26,565 nt of DNA from an uncultured Bacillota bacterium. GTDB lineage: Bacteria; Bacillota; Clostridia; Peptostreptococcales; Anaerovoracaceae. Both the position numbers and the translations under genes were made by a program. Location of the stretch: assembly GCA_946408315.1 (NCBI GenBank), contig CAMJRV010000002.1, positions 1 through 26,565 on the forward strand, given 5' to 3'. A model generated the notes under the pieces. That model was not told the origin of the DNA and did no database searches. It saw only the letters and a program-made list of their open reading frames with translations. Positions 5,727-13,515 of this stretch are shown piece after piece (within the stretch, counting starts at the first letter, position 1; the number at the start of each line of letters is the position of its first letter).

Positions 5727-6526
5727 TCAGTAAACCCCCTTACCCCGTTCAACCCGTCTCCGGACAAGTCCGCATCGCAGGTCGTACAGTATGCCACGGC
5801 ATCACCGTCAATCTTTACCCAGTGGCCATTCTCCGCGGTAAGGTTCCAATTGTGAACTTCTCCATTATCCATATGCCAGACGATATTCATCGCTCCATTC
5901 TGCAGTCCATCTTTGAACGTACCGGATTCAACCGTTTCAATTCCATAGGTATACCCCTCTTCCTTGCTTTCAGGTTCCCCCTGAGGAAATATTACCGTAC
6001 CTTCACCGTTTGGCATATCGTTTTCCCATTGCCCAATATAACGGTATCCGTCTCCATATAGTAAAGTTCCGTTTCCGGACCGACGTCCTTCGTCATCGTA
6101 TTCTCCAATATAGATACCTCTGCTGTCATCATCGCTTAGTATCTGCTTTATAAAATCCATCTCAAGCAAAGCGTTAAGCTCCTCCTCACTTAAGAGCCCG
6201 GATAATTTGCTGATTGACTTGGATAAAAAATCTTCCTTTTGGTCTGCATCAATTGCATTGCTGCCGACCTCAATAATGGAAATCGCTTTATCAGCCTGCT
6301 CCAACCCAACATAGGATGACACTATCCCAAAATATGCGTCCACACATTTTTCATCAATCTCAATGACTTTTTCAAAGGCAATAATGGCTTCTTCGTAATT
6401 TCCCTCAAGGAGATATTTCTGGCCCAGGGACAATAATTCGTCAAGCCCCTCTCCCGTCGCCCCGGCTCCGCAGCCGGAAGCAAAGGTGATTAAGACAATT
6501 AATAAAATACTGACAAGCTTTTTCAT
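5723..6526 (-). CDS. TPR and MORN-repeat lipoprotein
   Basis: 267 aa, lipobox ASGC with Cys19, then the shared TPR block (about 27-100). After a helical linker come MORN-type repeats around residues 140-220 (YIGEYDDEGRRSGNGTLLY, then YIGQWENDMPNGEGTVIF and a degenerate third). The C-terminus carries a Cys-x-x-Cys pair (YCTTCDADL). I chose the ATG at 6526 because AAAGGA lies 6 nt before it, whereas the ATG five codons earlier overlaps that site. It is a surface-anchored protein of the paralogue array. MORN repeats often mediate binding to membranes or partners. The function is unknown. Confidence 0.87.
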   Translation of the reverse strand: MKKLVSILLIVLITFASGCGAGATGEGLDELLSLGQKYLLEGNYEEAIIAFEKVIEIDEKCVDAYFGIVSSYVGLEQADKAISIIEVGSNAIDADQKEDFLSKSISKLSGLLSEEELNALLEMDFIKQILSDDDSRGIYIGEYDDEGRRSGNGTLLYGDGYRYIGQWENDMPNGEGTVIFPQGEPESKEEGYTYGIETVESGTFKDGLQNGAMNIVWHMDNGEVHNWNLTAENGHWVKIDGDAVAYCTTCDADLSGDGLNGVRGFTE

Positions 6527-6544
6527 ACTGTTTCCTTTCATTTG

Positions 6545-7657
6545 CTAATGTATTTGCGCCCGTTGGCTGGATAAGGACGCAATCTGAAAGTCCTCTTTAT
6601 TCGATGTAGTCAGGCAGGTAGGAGAGTGATATTCCGTCTTACTATCTGCATCCACGCCACCCGCGCCGTCCACGCCAAAGGTAGGCTCACCTGTATCCAG
6701 ATCCGTTCCATACGCCAGAGAGTTTGGGTCCCCATTCAGATTCATATTCCCTGTTTGATTCGGAATCCCATCCACAAAGGTGCTCTGTATTCTTTGAACA
6801 CGTCCATCCCACATCCCCTCTTGCTCCGTGACCGTCCCGGACCATACTCCTCCCTGCATTTTGCCCGAGATCAAAGTATCACGGGCCTTGATAACATTCC
6901 CGTCGGCGGCAAAAAATGACCTTTTTACTTCACAGGTGCCTTCTGCATATCCCCGGGACCAGGTGCAATGTACAACCGAATACTGCTGTGAAACATCCCC
7001 ACCGCCAGTCATGTTAAAGTTCAGCGAAGTCTGCACACCGGTCCCGTCTGCAAGGGCATTGCGCCAGCTTCCATAATATACAGCCATCCACCTTCCACCG
7101 TCATCATGTTTCCAATATCCGATCAGCATGCCGGTTCCGTTTACCGTGTTTCCGTAATCAAAAAGAACTCCATTCCCTTGGGTTTCCCCGTATGCTTCTA
7201 AAACAGCGAGTACGCCTGCACCCTGCATAAGCACACGCGCCGAATCTGTATCGTCTTCTGTAAAGCTTTTCATAAGCTCCTGCATTATCTTATCTTCATC
7301 CGCAGTCAGAAGGGCCTTCCATTGCTTTAAATCTCCTGCGGCGATCAAGTCGTCCAGCCTCACCTTCAGACGCTCATCTCCTGTCGCATCGTAACCCTTT
7401 TGCAGGATTTCTTTGGCCTTGTCTATATCATCCAAACCAACATAGGCATCCGCCATCCCAAGATATGCGTCCACGCATTTCTTATCGATTTTAATCGCCT
7501 TTTCAAAGGCTACAATGGCTTCTTCATAATTTCCCTCAAGGAGATATTTCTGACCAAGGGACAATAATTCGTCAAGCCCCTCTCCCGTCGCCCCGCCTCC
7601 ACAGCCGGAAGAAAAAATTACAAAGAGAATCAATAGAATACTTACAAGCTTTTTCAT
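6545..7657 (-). CDS. TPR lipoprotein with long unique C-terminal domain
   Basis: 370 aa. Lipobox SSGC with Cys19, the shared TPR block (about 27-110, including the YVGLDDIDKAKEILQKGYDA helix pair found also in the last gene of the array), then a long region of about 240 aa. That region has MORN-like, Trp/Gly-rich strands (YYGSWRNALADGTGV, GVWSGTVTEQEGMWDG) but no clean repeat. The C-terminal 50 residues are low in hydrophobics and may be disordered. The ribosome binding site is AAGGAAAG. A 113-nt gap separates it from the preceding gene. No function assigned. Confidence 0.85.
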   Translation of the reverse strand: MKKLVSILLILFVIFSSGCGGGATGEGLDELLSLGQKYLLEGNYEEAIVAFEKAIKIDKKCVDAYLGMADAYVGLDDIDKAKEILQKGYDATGDERLKVRLDDLIAAGDLKQWKALLTADEDKIMQELMKSFTEDDTDSARVLMQGAGVLAVLEAYGETQGNGVLFDYGNTVNGTGMLIGYWKHDDGGRWMAVYYGSWRNALADGTGVQTSLNFNMTGGGDVSQQYSVVHCTWSRGYAEGTCEVKRSFFAADGNVIKARDTLISGKMQGGVWSGTVTEQEGMWDGRVQRIQSTFVDGIPNQTGNMNLNGDPNSLAYGTDLDTGEPTFGVDGAGGVDADSKTEYHSPTCLTTSNKEDFQIASLSSQRAQIH

Positions 7658-7770
7658 TGCACATCTCTTTCCTTAACATCTATTTGAACAGATTCATAAA
7701 ACTCTCTCGATTGCTTGAAAGCTCGGTTCGCTCGTCAAGATAAACGTTCCTCCATACAGCCTATTCTCTT

Positions 7771-8433
7771 TTATCTGTACTCACTTTGGAAAGCTATTGT
7801 TCCATCTGTATTATAACGAGTTACTCTGCTATGTTCATGATTAGAACTATACTCATTTATGTAATACCCTGTTATTGTCCCGTCAGCATTATATTGGGTG
7901 CCTTTAATTAAGTAGCCATCCTTGTCGCTTTCAAAAATTTCGTAAAATTCTATCGTTTCATTAATGTTGTACTGTGTTCCCTTGTATGGATTCCCATTGT
8001 CGTAATACTCCCATATATAATAACCGTCCTTATTTTTTTCATATTTGGTATGTTTCCCATAAACGTCGTATCGGTTCCCCTCATTGTCCTGATACTCACC
8101 ACCATTTCGGAGAGCTTTAATCCGGTTTCGATATAAATCACCCTTCGTCAGATCGAGCGATATTACCATCTCATAGTCATCCGCCGCTTTGTCGTACTCT
8201 TTGAGTTCCGTGTATGCATCTCCACGACCAATATACGCCTCCACGCGTTTGAGGTCGATTTTGATAGCCGCCGTGAAGGCAATGCTAGCCTCTTCGTAAT
8301 TTCCTTCCAGCAAGTATTTTTGCCCCAGGGCCAACAGTTCGTCGAAGCTTTCCCCCGTCGCTCCGCCTCCGCCTCCGCAGCCGGAAGCAAAAACCATCAA
8401 AACAATCAATATAATATTGACAAGCTTTTTCAC
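7771..8433 (-). CDS. TPR lipoprotein with MORN_2/YwqK-like repeats
   Basis: 220 aa. Lipobox ASGC with Cys19 and a six-glycine spacer. TPRs cover about 30-105, with clear TPR signatures (YTELKEYDKAADDYEMVISLD). The C-terminal half holds imperfect repeats of the form Y-x-x-D-G-x-I/Y-x-x-Y (YNADGTITGYYINEY, YNTDGTIAFQSEY), like the MORN_2 repeats of YwqK-type proteins. It is the first of the four array lipoproteins and the most diverged in its TPR part. It lies 15 nt after the 44-aa membrane protein gene. A surface-exposed binding protein is the most that can be said. Confidence 0.85.
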   Translation of the reverse strand: MKKLVNIILIVLMVFASGCGGGGGATGESFDELLALGQKYLLEGNYEEASIAFTAAIKIDLKRVEAYIGRGDAYTELKEYDKAADDYEMVISLDLTKGDLYRNRIKALRNGGEYQDNEGNRYDVYGKHTKYEKNKDGYYIWEYYDNGNPYKGTQYNINETIEFYEIFESDKDGYLIKGTQYNADGTITGYYINEYSSNHEHSRVTRYNTDGTIAFQSEYR

Positions 8434-8448
8434 GGCACAACCCTTTCC

Positions 8449-8583
8449 TTAATAATCCTTTTTCAACTCTTCTTCCAATTTTCTGCGTTCTTTTTTTCCT
8501 GACACTCGGAAGCAGACCGCAATAATAATCGCCGCTATAAAGACGACGATTCCGCCACATAGCAGCATTGTCCCTAGGCTCAT
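8449..8583 (-). CDS. 44-aa single-pass membrane protein
   Basis: One hydrophobic helix (about residues 4-24, MLLCGGIVVFIAAIIIAVCF) followed by a strongly charged tail of Lys, Arg and Glu. The ATG at 8583 has GGAGGTGG 5 nt upstream; the longer in-frame start at 8661 has no such site and would overlap the kinase gene. It lies between the kinase and the lipoprotein array and may be a small membrane subunit of the T7SS machine. Size is comparable with small accessory membrane proteins of other loci, but there is no sequence match that I recognise. Confidence 0.65.
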   Translation of the reverse strand: MSLGTMLLCGGIVVFIAAIIIAVCFRVSGKKERRKLEEELKKDY

Positions 8584-8651
8584 TTGAACCACCTCCAAAT
8601 TCGCAGGCATCAGCCGAGGCTGACGCCGTCGTTCAATCGCTTTCCATCGGG

Positions 8652-11021
8652 CTAGAACCACCCTCCGGCCTGCAGTTCCTGCATCATGCGATCCAGCATC
8701 TGCATTTCCGTGTCCGTTTCGCCCCGTTGTTCCACATTCTTATATAAGGCTTTTGCTTTGTTATAATGATTTTTCATGGAACTATAGCTTCTCTGGCTGT
8801 TGCTTTTACGCTGCTGCCGGTCAGCCTCCAGGAAAGCAAGGCGCTTATATACCTTATAATTGTCCGGATATTGATCCTCTATGGTCTTCAGCATGGTTTC
8901 GGCCCCTTCGAAGTCATTGATCTGCTGATATAAAATCGCGATGTTTTCCATGACCTGGAAGGTGGTATATCCATTTTGGAACAGCTCATTAAATTTCTGC
9001 AGAGCCTTTTCGTAATAGAGAGACGCTGCAGAAGGGTCTGCCTTGGCCTTCCTGCCATAGGCGTCACCCAGCTGCTCGGCTATATGGAGCCCTGCGGAAG
9101 CGCCTAAGCTGCTTTCCGCATTTTCAAGAAAACGGATTTCCTTGTCAAGATACCCGCTTCCAAGGCGCTGATATGTTTTGGCACATAAAAGAATTGCCCG
9201 CCGCTTGATCGTATCTGTCTCTGCGGCAGCAATCACCTCTTGGAAATGCTGTTCCGCTTCGGCATAATTTCCTTTTGAAAATGCGATTTCACCTTGTACC
9301 ATGTAGATGGAGTCCTCACCCAAGCCGTAGTCGATAGCTGTGCTGAGCAATTCCTCTGCTTTTCCCACATCCCCCAGCTTTGCAAAGGTAATGGAATAAT
9401 CACGAAAATACAAGGCATTGGTCTGATTGTATTGAATCGCCCTCTCATAGGCTGTTTTGGCGTTTCCAAAGTCACTTTTTTCAAAATAGGCATTCCCCAG
9501 CACGAACAGAATGTTTCCCAGCTTTTCTTCATCCGCTTTTCCGCCAACTCCATATGGAGGATTGTTGATGATATCCCGGCAATAATCGATGCAGCCATCG
9601 TAATCCCCAATAAAATAGAGCAGCTTAGCTTCTTCCTCGTACGAATCGATCCTATCGGGAATCAATTCCCTAGTCTGACTGATTTCAGTCCGCGCCGCGT
9701 CAAAGCTGCCTGTCTCGATGGAAGCCCGCACTATTTCGATGCCTCTGTTATAGGCAGTCTTTCGCTCTTTGTCCATGGTCAGAATACCCGATCCGGCCAA
9801 GACAAAGGCCAGAACAAAAATCGAAGCACTGACAAGTCGTTTCATTTTCTGCTTTCGCTTGATGCCTTGATACCGGGAATCCAGTTCTACGATGTGCTGA
9901 AGGACATATAAAAGCTCTCCGCCGTTTTGATACCTGTTTTGTGGCAATAGCTGCATGGATTTTTCAATGATGTGAGAAAGTCCTTCGCTGACAGCGCCCC
10001 CCCTTGCAGAAATGGGTGTAATGGAACCGAAATCATGTCCGGGCTTCACCCCTGTCAGCAAATGATGCAAGGTGGCTCCCAGGCTGTAAACATCCGAGCG
10101 CTCGTCAACTCCGTTTCCAACCAGGCCTTCAATCAGGCGCTCCGTTTCCGATTCGGTGTTCGCCGTAAACCTGCCGCCATCCCGCAGAAGTTCTGTTCCA
10201 TCGGTCACAAATTCGGTTTTATCGTCCATAATCCCGGTTTCATCGGCTACAAACTCGGTCTTATCGTCCGCAAACCCGATTTCGCCAGCTACAAACCCGG
10301 CCTTACCGCCTGCAACCCCGGTTTTATCGTCCACAAACCCGGTTTCGTCGAACAGAAACTCAGTTTTATCGCCCGAAGAGACCCTTTTCGGGACGGAATC
10401 CTCAATTAATACTTCTGTTAACACTTCCGTTTTTGGGCCCACCGGCTCCTTGAACTGCGTAAAAGACCGATAATTGTTGATATCACTGTACTGCTCCGGC
10501 GGGGAATAACCGCCGCTGATGCCTGTAGAGGTTTTCATCCCGCTGTCAAAGGCAAGGGAAATATTGAAGTCGATGAGGCAAATATCCCCCTTGGGCGTCA
10601 GCATGATATTGGCAGGCTTGATATCGCTGTGTATGATGGGAGGGTTTTGACTATGAAGATATGCCAACGCTTCCGAAAGCTGCACTGCCCACTTTAGAAC
10701 TGTTTTTTGAGAGTAAACCCGATTTTTTGACAACGCCCGATCCAAGCTGCTGCCGGGAATAAAATCCATGACGGTGAACACCTCGTCGTCGATTTCCAAA
10801 AAATCATAGACTCTGGGAAGATAAGTATGCTTTATATTTTTTAAAATGTCAGCCTCGGCCCGGCTTTCAAGAATGTTCTTCACACTCTCTTTTATCTTCT
10901 TGACGACGACATAGGTTTGAAGCCTTTCATGGTAAGCTTTATAGACTATGCCGCCCCCGCCGGAACCGATTTCTTCTATAATTCGATATGTATCACTCAA
11001 TATGCTTCCGTTGCTTAACAT
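8652..11021 (-). CDS. Membrane Ser/Thr protein kinase with extracytoplasmic TPRs
   Basis: 789 aa. The kinase domain (about 12-375) has a Gly-rich loop GSGGGG at 19-24, Lys41, the catalytic loop HSDIKPAN (131-138, HRD variant), DFN in place of DFG (151-153) and PPE (174-176). Inserted between the activation segment and DVYSLG (310) are about 130 residues containing ten 7-aa repeats (218-287). One membrane helix spans 396-415 and is followed by TPR repeats to the end. I chose ATG 11021 (GGAGGTAAT just upstream); a GTG at 11072 preceded by AAGGAAA is an alternative adding 17 aa. Topology (kinase in, TPR out) matches EssB/YukC, whose cytosolic domain is a pseudokinase. No EssB is otherwise seen here. 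Probably phosphorylates FHA partners and links them to the secretion machine. Confidence 0.92.
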   Translation of the reverse strand: MLSNGSILSDTYRIIEEIGSGGGGIVYKAYHERLQTYVVVKKIKESVKNILESRAEADILKNIKHTYLPRVYDFLEIDDEVFTVMDFIPGSSLDRALSKNRVYSQKTVLKWAVQLSEALAYLHSQNPPIIHSDIKPANIMLTPKGDICLIDFNISLAFDSGMKTSTGISGGYSPPEQYSDINNYRSFTQFKEPVGPKTEVLTEVLIEDSVPKRVSSGDKTEFLFDETGFVDDKTGVAGGKAGFVAGEIGFADDKTEFVADETGIMDDKTEFVTDGTELLRDGGRFTANTESETERLIEGLVGNGVDERSDVYSLGATLHHLLTGVKPGHDFGSITPISARGGAVSEGLSHIIEKSMQLLPQNRYQNGGELLYVLQHIVELDSRYQGIKRKQKMKRLVSASIFVLAFVLAGSGILTMDKERKTAYNRGIEIVRASIETGSFDAARTEISQTRELIPDRIDSYEEEAKLLYFIGDYDGCIDYCRDIINNPPYGVGGKADEEKLGNILFVLGNAYFEKSDFGNAKTAYERAIQYNQTNALYFRDYSITFAKLGDVGKAEELLSTAIDYGLGEDSIYMVQGEIAFSKGNYAEAEQHFQEVIAAAETDTIKRRAILLCAKTYQRLGSGYLDKEIRFLENAESSLGASAGLHIAEQLGDAYGRKAKADPSAASLYYEKALQKFNELFQNGYTTFQVMENIAILYQQINDFEGAETMLKTIEDQYPDNYKVYKRLAFLEADRQQRKSNSQRSYSSMKNHYNKAKALYKNVEQRGETDTEMQMLDRMMQELQAGGWF
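10161..10370 (-). repeat. Ten 21-bp repeats encoding heptads inside the kinase
   Basis: Ten consecutive 21-bp units encode D-K/E-T-E/G-F-V-A/D type heptads: DKTEFLF, DETGFVD, DKTGVAG, GKAGFVA, GEIGFAD, DKTEFVA, DETGIMD, DKTEFVT, DGTELLR, DGGRFTA. Seven of ten keep Thr at position 3. The units are degenerate at DNA level but in register. They lie within the catalytic domain between the activation segment and helix F, an unusual place for an insertion. Confidence 0.88.
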
Positions 11022-11102
11022 ATTACCTCCATTTAGCCTTACTCTTCCTGGAATATTCTTTTCCCGATTCACCCATTTCCTTCGGTATTTTCCCGGCGCC
11101 TA

Positions 11103-11426
11103 TCACCAGTAAAGATGTTTCGGAAGGCGGCTCGCCGCATTGTATGCGGTTTCCTGTGCGGACTGATACGCGTTGGCACAGGCCGTAAGAGCCTCTCCAA
11201 ATTTTTTCAGCGACTCACGGAACTTTACCGTTGTTGAATCGGCGGCGTCCACGCCTTCCCACTTGCCTCCGAACGTTTGCGCATCAAGGCCAATCCAGTC
11301 GGCGGTAAGCATTCCCTTTATCTCCGAGTCCGCGGAGCGCATTTCCCTGTCCTGAACGGAGCAGTATTCGGTAATTGCCCCTGCAACATCACGCAAGACC
11401 TTATGATTTACTTCAATCGATGCCAT
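11103..11426 (-). CDS. WXG100 family protein
   Basis: 107 aa, helix-turn-helix hairpin with the turn motif W-I-G (TADWIGLDAQTFGGKWEGV). WXG100 (EsxA-like) proteins are small dimeric substrates or adaptors of type VII secretion. The C-terminus is longer and more basic than in a minimal EsxA (ASRLPKHLYW). It follows another WXG100 gene by 10 nt and precedes the kinase. It may be a partner for the lipase effector upstream, or a structural substrate. Confidence 0.85.
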   Translation of the reverse strand: MASIEVNHKVLRDVAGAITEYCSVQDREMRSADSEIKGMLTADWIGLDAQTFGGKWEGVDAADSTTVKFRESLKKFGEALTACANAYQSAQETAYNAASRLPKHLYW

Positions 11427-11436
11427 ATCTTATCCC

Positions 11437-11736
11437 TCACTTAAATTTATCCGCTAATTTTGTGTTGACATCTTCGGTATTTCCGTATCCGGGATTGACC
11501 TGCTGTTCAAGCAGATTCATATAGTTTTGAAGAACTGCCGAACGCACATCATTGTTCTTAAATAATTGGTACATGGTACTTTTCGCCGTTTCCCCAGCGG
11601 CGCTCTTCCAATTGCTGTCCAGTTTTTTTGCTTTATTTTGCAGCGTGCGAAACTCAGCGTTAATATTACTGTTCACAGTACGGAGCTTGTTTACTGAAGA
11701 AGCGATTCGATCCGTATTGACTACTTGCTTTGCCAT
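11437..11736 (-). CDS. WXG100-like protein
   Basis: 99 aa, all helical, with the turn at NWKSAAGETAKSTMYQL (W-K-S in place of W-x-G). Its last residues (NTEDVNTKLADKFK) closely resemble the end of the 101-aa WXG100 protein encoded at 14286-14591 (TEQVNTQLADAFK), so the two are paralogues. The ATG at 11736 has GAGGAGG 7 nt upstream; the longer frame from 11769 overlaps the previous gene without a ribosome binding site. Likely a T7SS substrate or a targeting partner of the lipase. Confidence 0.82.
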   Translation of the reverse strand: MAKQVVNTDRIASSVNKLRTVNSNINAEFRTLQNKAKKLDSNWKSAAGETAKSTMYQLFKNNDVRSAVLQNYMNLLEQQVNPGYGNTEDVNTKLADKFK

Positions 11737-11747
11737 ATGGCACCTCC

Positions 11748-11966
11748 TCAATCGTTGTCTCTCATCCACGAGGCAAGCCGGTTCGTGTCCACTCTGTTGA
11801 GCCGCTTCAGCACCCCTTCATACTTATCCGCAACCTTATCGATGCAGTCTCCGCATAAGTCCTGACCAATCCCGGTGAAGTCGTGCCGCACACCCCACTC
11901 AATGTCACGCAGCTCATTGATAATGGAACGTAATTCTCTTCTGCACTCATTTAGACTTCTGCTCAT
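11748..11966 (-). CDS. 72-aa helical T7SS-associated protein with Cys motif
   Basis: A small, highly charged helical protein. The sequence RELRSIINELRDIEWGVRHDF is followed by GIGQDLCGDCIDKVADKY, with a Cys-x-x-Cys pair, and a third helix. A tryptophan-glycine pair (EWG) sits between helices 1 and 2, reminiscent of the WXG turn. It lies 4 nt after the lipase gene. In T7SS effector operons small helical partners of this size pair with the effector's targeting domain, so a chaperone or targeting role for the lipase is plausible. No named family recognised with certainty. Confidence 0.75.
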   Translation of the reverse strand: MSRSLNECRRELRSIINELRDIEWGVRHDFTGIGQDLCGDCIDKVADKYEGVLKRLNRVDTNRLASWMRDND

Positions 11967-11970
11967 CTGT

Positions 11971-13512
11971 CTATCCTCCCATATAGCCGCGGGCTTTATC
12001 TTCGGCAGCTTTAAAGTCGGCGGCGGCGTTGTTTAAGTACGATTTAATTTTATTAAGGGTAGGGCTTCCGCTTGTCAGCATGTTTGCCATCAGAATATCC
12101 CAGATATCAAGTAATCCCACCTGCCAATACAGTCCATTCAAATCACCGTCCAGGGCTTTCAATCGATTGTTCACATTGTTAATCCGCGTTGCGTATGCAC
12201 GAAGTTTATCGGTGTCAACCTTGAAGTATGGATTTGCGTTTGCATAGCGCCCTCCCGGGCTTATGCTGCGCAGAAAGCTGGCCAGCTTTCCCAGCGCGTT
12301 TTTAATCGCCTGCAGGCAGTTTATCACGAAGTCTTTCACAGCCTTTGCAAGCCCGATGATTCCCTCCACAATGTGAATGAGCGCGTCAATAAGGTATGCG
12401 AGCACAATCATACTTTCCGCCAATAGTATCAGTACTGGGGATAAAAGGATAAGCCCCACGATAATCGCAGGATTTTCTTTCAGATACTTCTCAAGCATTT
12501 TATCAACGCCCAATTCTTGTAAAACCGCAAGTATGTTCTCAGGATTGTGCAGCAGAGTTTCCCAAATGACAGGAAGTAAATTTACAAGGTATAAATATTC
12601 CTCTTTACTGATGTGTTCAAAAATCTCTTCGCCCCCATTGAGATGATTTTCTATCAACTTCATTACGATTAAAGCGGCCTCATACCTTTGGTCCGGCGGC
12701 AAATCTCCCAAATAACCCACTAATTTTGTTGTAAGCTTGCTTACTTCGCCTTCCTCGCATTCGGGATTGAGTTTTCCATTGGTAATATGGGTAAAAATAT
12801 CGTGATAACCGCCGATGTCAGCGGCTTCAGGCGTCGATACAAAAAAAGTGTTTTCAGGAGGGGTCATCTGAACCTCTCCTAAACCATGAACATAATCATT
12901 TTCTCCATAGACGGCATAGCTTTTTTCCCGTTGAAGCTCGTAGTATGCTTCGCCCCAAAGACGCTTTGCCTCCTCAATTACACTGCTGCTGAAGCCTGGG
13001 CCGTCATTTGAGATGCAATTTGTTATCAGGCTTCCGTACTCTGAAAAAAGCGTGACAAACATGGCATTGTTTCCGCCCTGGGAATGCCCTGTTACATATA
13101 GCTGTCCCTGATTATTATAGTTCCTTTCAATCGTGTCATCAAAATACGCCAGCGCCCATTTCTGCATATCACTGGGGCCCTGGCCATAGGCGGAATCTGC
13201 GTTATATACCCAATTTCCATCCCCCGTTCCACGATAAGCAACATAGGTGTCACCATTTGGGAACTGAAAGGTCGCGGCGTTCATCGTGCCGTATTCTGAT
13301 TTATGTGACCAACTGGTATCAACAATCGTTACATTTTCAAGACCATTTTGCTGCATAACCGCATACAGCTCTTCCTTATGAGAGAACTTGTAAGGGCTGC
13401 CCTTGCCAAGGATTTCGGCCAAAGTTTTCCCCTGTAATGCCGGCTGTCCTGAGATGTCATATAATAACGCTGAAAATCCTGCGCTGACATCATAGGGTAC
13501 AGAACTCCCCAT
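11971..13512 (-). CDS. Putative T7SS lipase effector, DUF2974/Mbeg1-like, helical C-terminus
   Basis: 513 aa, no signal peptide. The N-terminal alpha/beta-hydrolase domain (1 to about 250) has TFQFPNGDTYVAYRGT, the nucleophile elbow GHSQG with Ser144, and candidate triad residues Asp206 (YGENDYVHG) and His237 (GGYHDIF). A helical linker follows, then a strongly hydrophobic stretch at 349-380. The C-terminal domain (about 427-513) resembles a WXG100 hairpin (VDTDKLRAYATRINNVNNRL, a turn with LYWQVG, then LNKIKSYLNNAAADFKAAED). The order enzyme first, secretion domain last is the reverse of LXG toxins and recalls the Staphylococcus aureus T7SS lipase TslA. It lies 3 nt downstream of a lipoprotein gene and upstream of three small helical proteins. 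Effector status is inference. Confidence 0.85.
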   Translation of the reverse strand: MGSSVPYDVSAGFSALLYDISGQPALQGKTLAEILGKGSPYKFSHKEELYAVMQQNGLENVTIVDTSWSHKSEYGTMNAATFQFPNGDTYVAYRGTGDGNWVYNADSAYGQGPSDMQKWALAYFDDTIERNYNNQGQLYVTGHSQGGNNAMFVTLFSEYGSLITNCISNDGPGFSSSVIEEAKRLWGEAYYELQREKSYAVYGENDYVHGLGEVQMTPPENTFFVSTPEAADIGGYHDIFTHITNGKLNPECEEGEVSKLTTKLVGYLGDLPPDQRYEAALIVMKLIENHLNGGEEIFEHISKEEYLYLVNLLPVIWETLLHNPENILAVLQELGVDKMLEKYLKENPAIIVGLILLSPVLILLAESMIVLAYLIDALIHIVEGIIGLAKAVKDFVINCLQAIKNALGKLASFLRSISPGGRYANANPYFKVDTDKLRAYATRINNVNNRLKALDGDLNGLYWQVGLLDIWDILMANMLTSGSPTLNKIKSYLNNAAADFKAAEDKARGYMGG

Positions 13513-13515
13513 CGC

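Noticed and set aside
10161..10370. CRISPR or non-coding repeat
   Set aside because: 21-bp units in perfect codon register inside the kinase gene, no spacers.
10156..10473. + strand proline/serine-rich frame opposite the kinase repeats
   Set aside because: Antisense shadow of the in-register heptad repeats; no ribosome binding site or family.
8652..11072. GTG at 11072 as kinase start
   Set aside because: Possible, but the ATG at 11021 has the stronger GGAGG site and begins just before the kinase fold as in similar kinases. Kept as an alternative.
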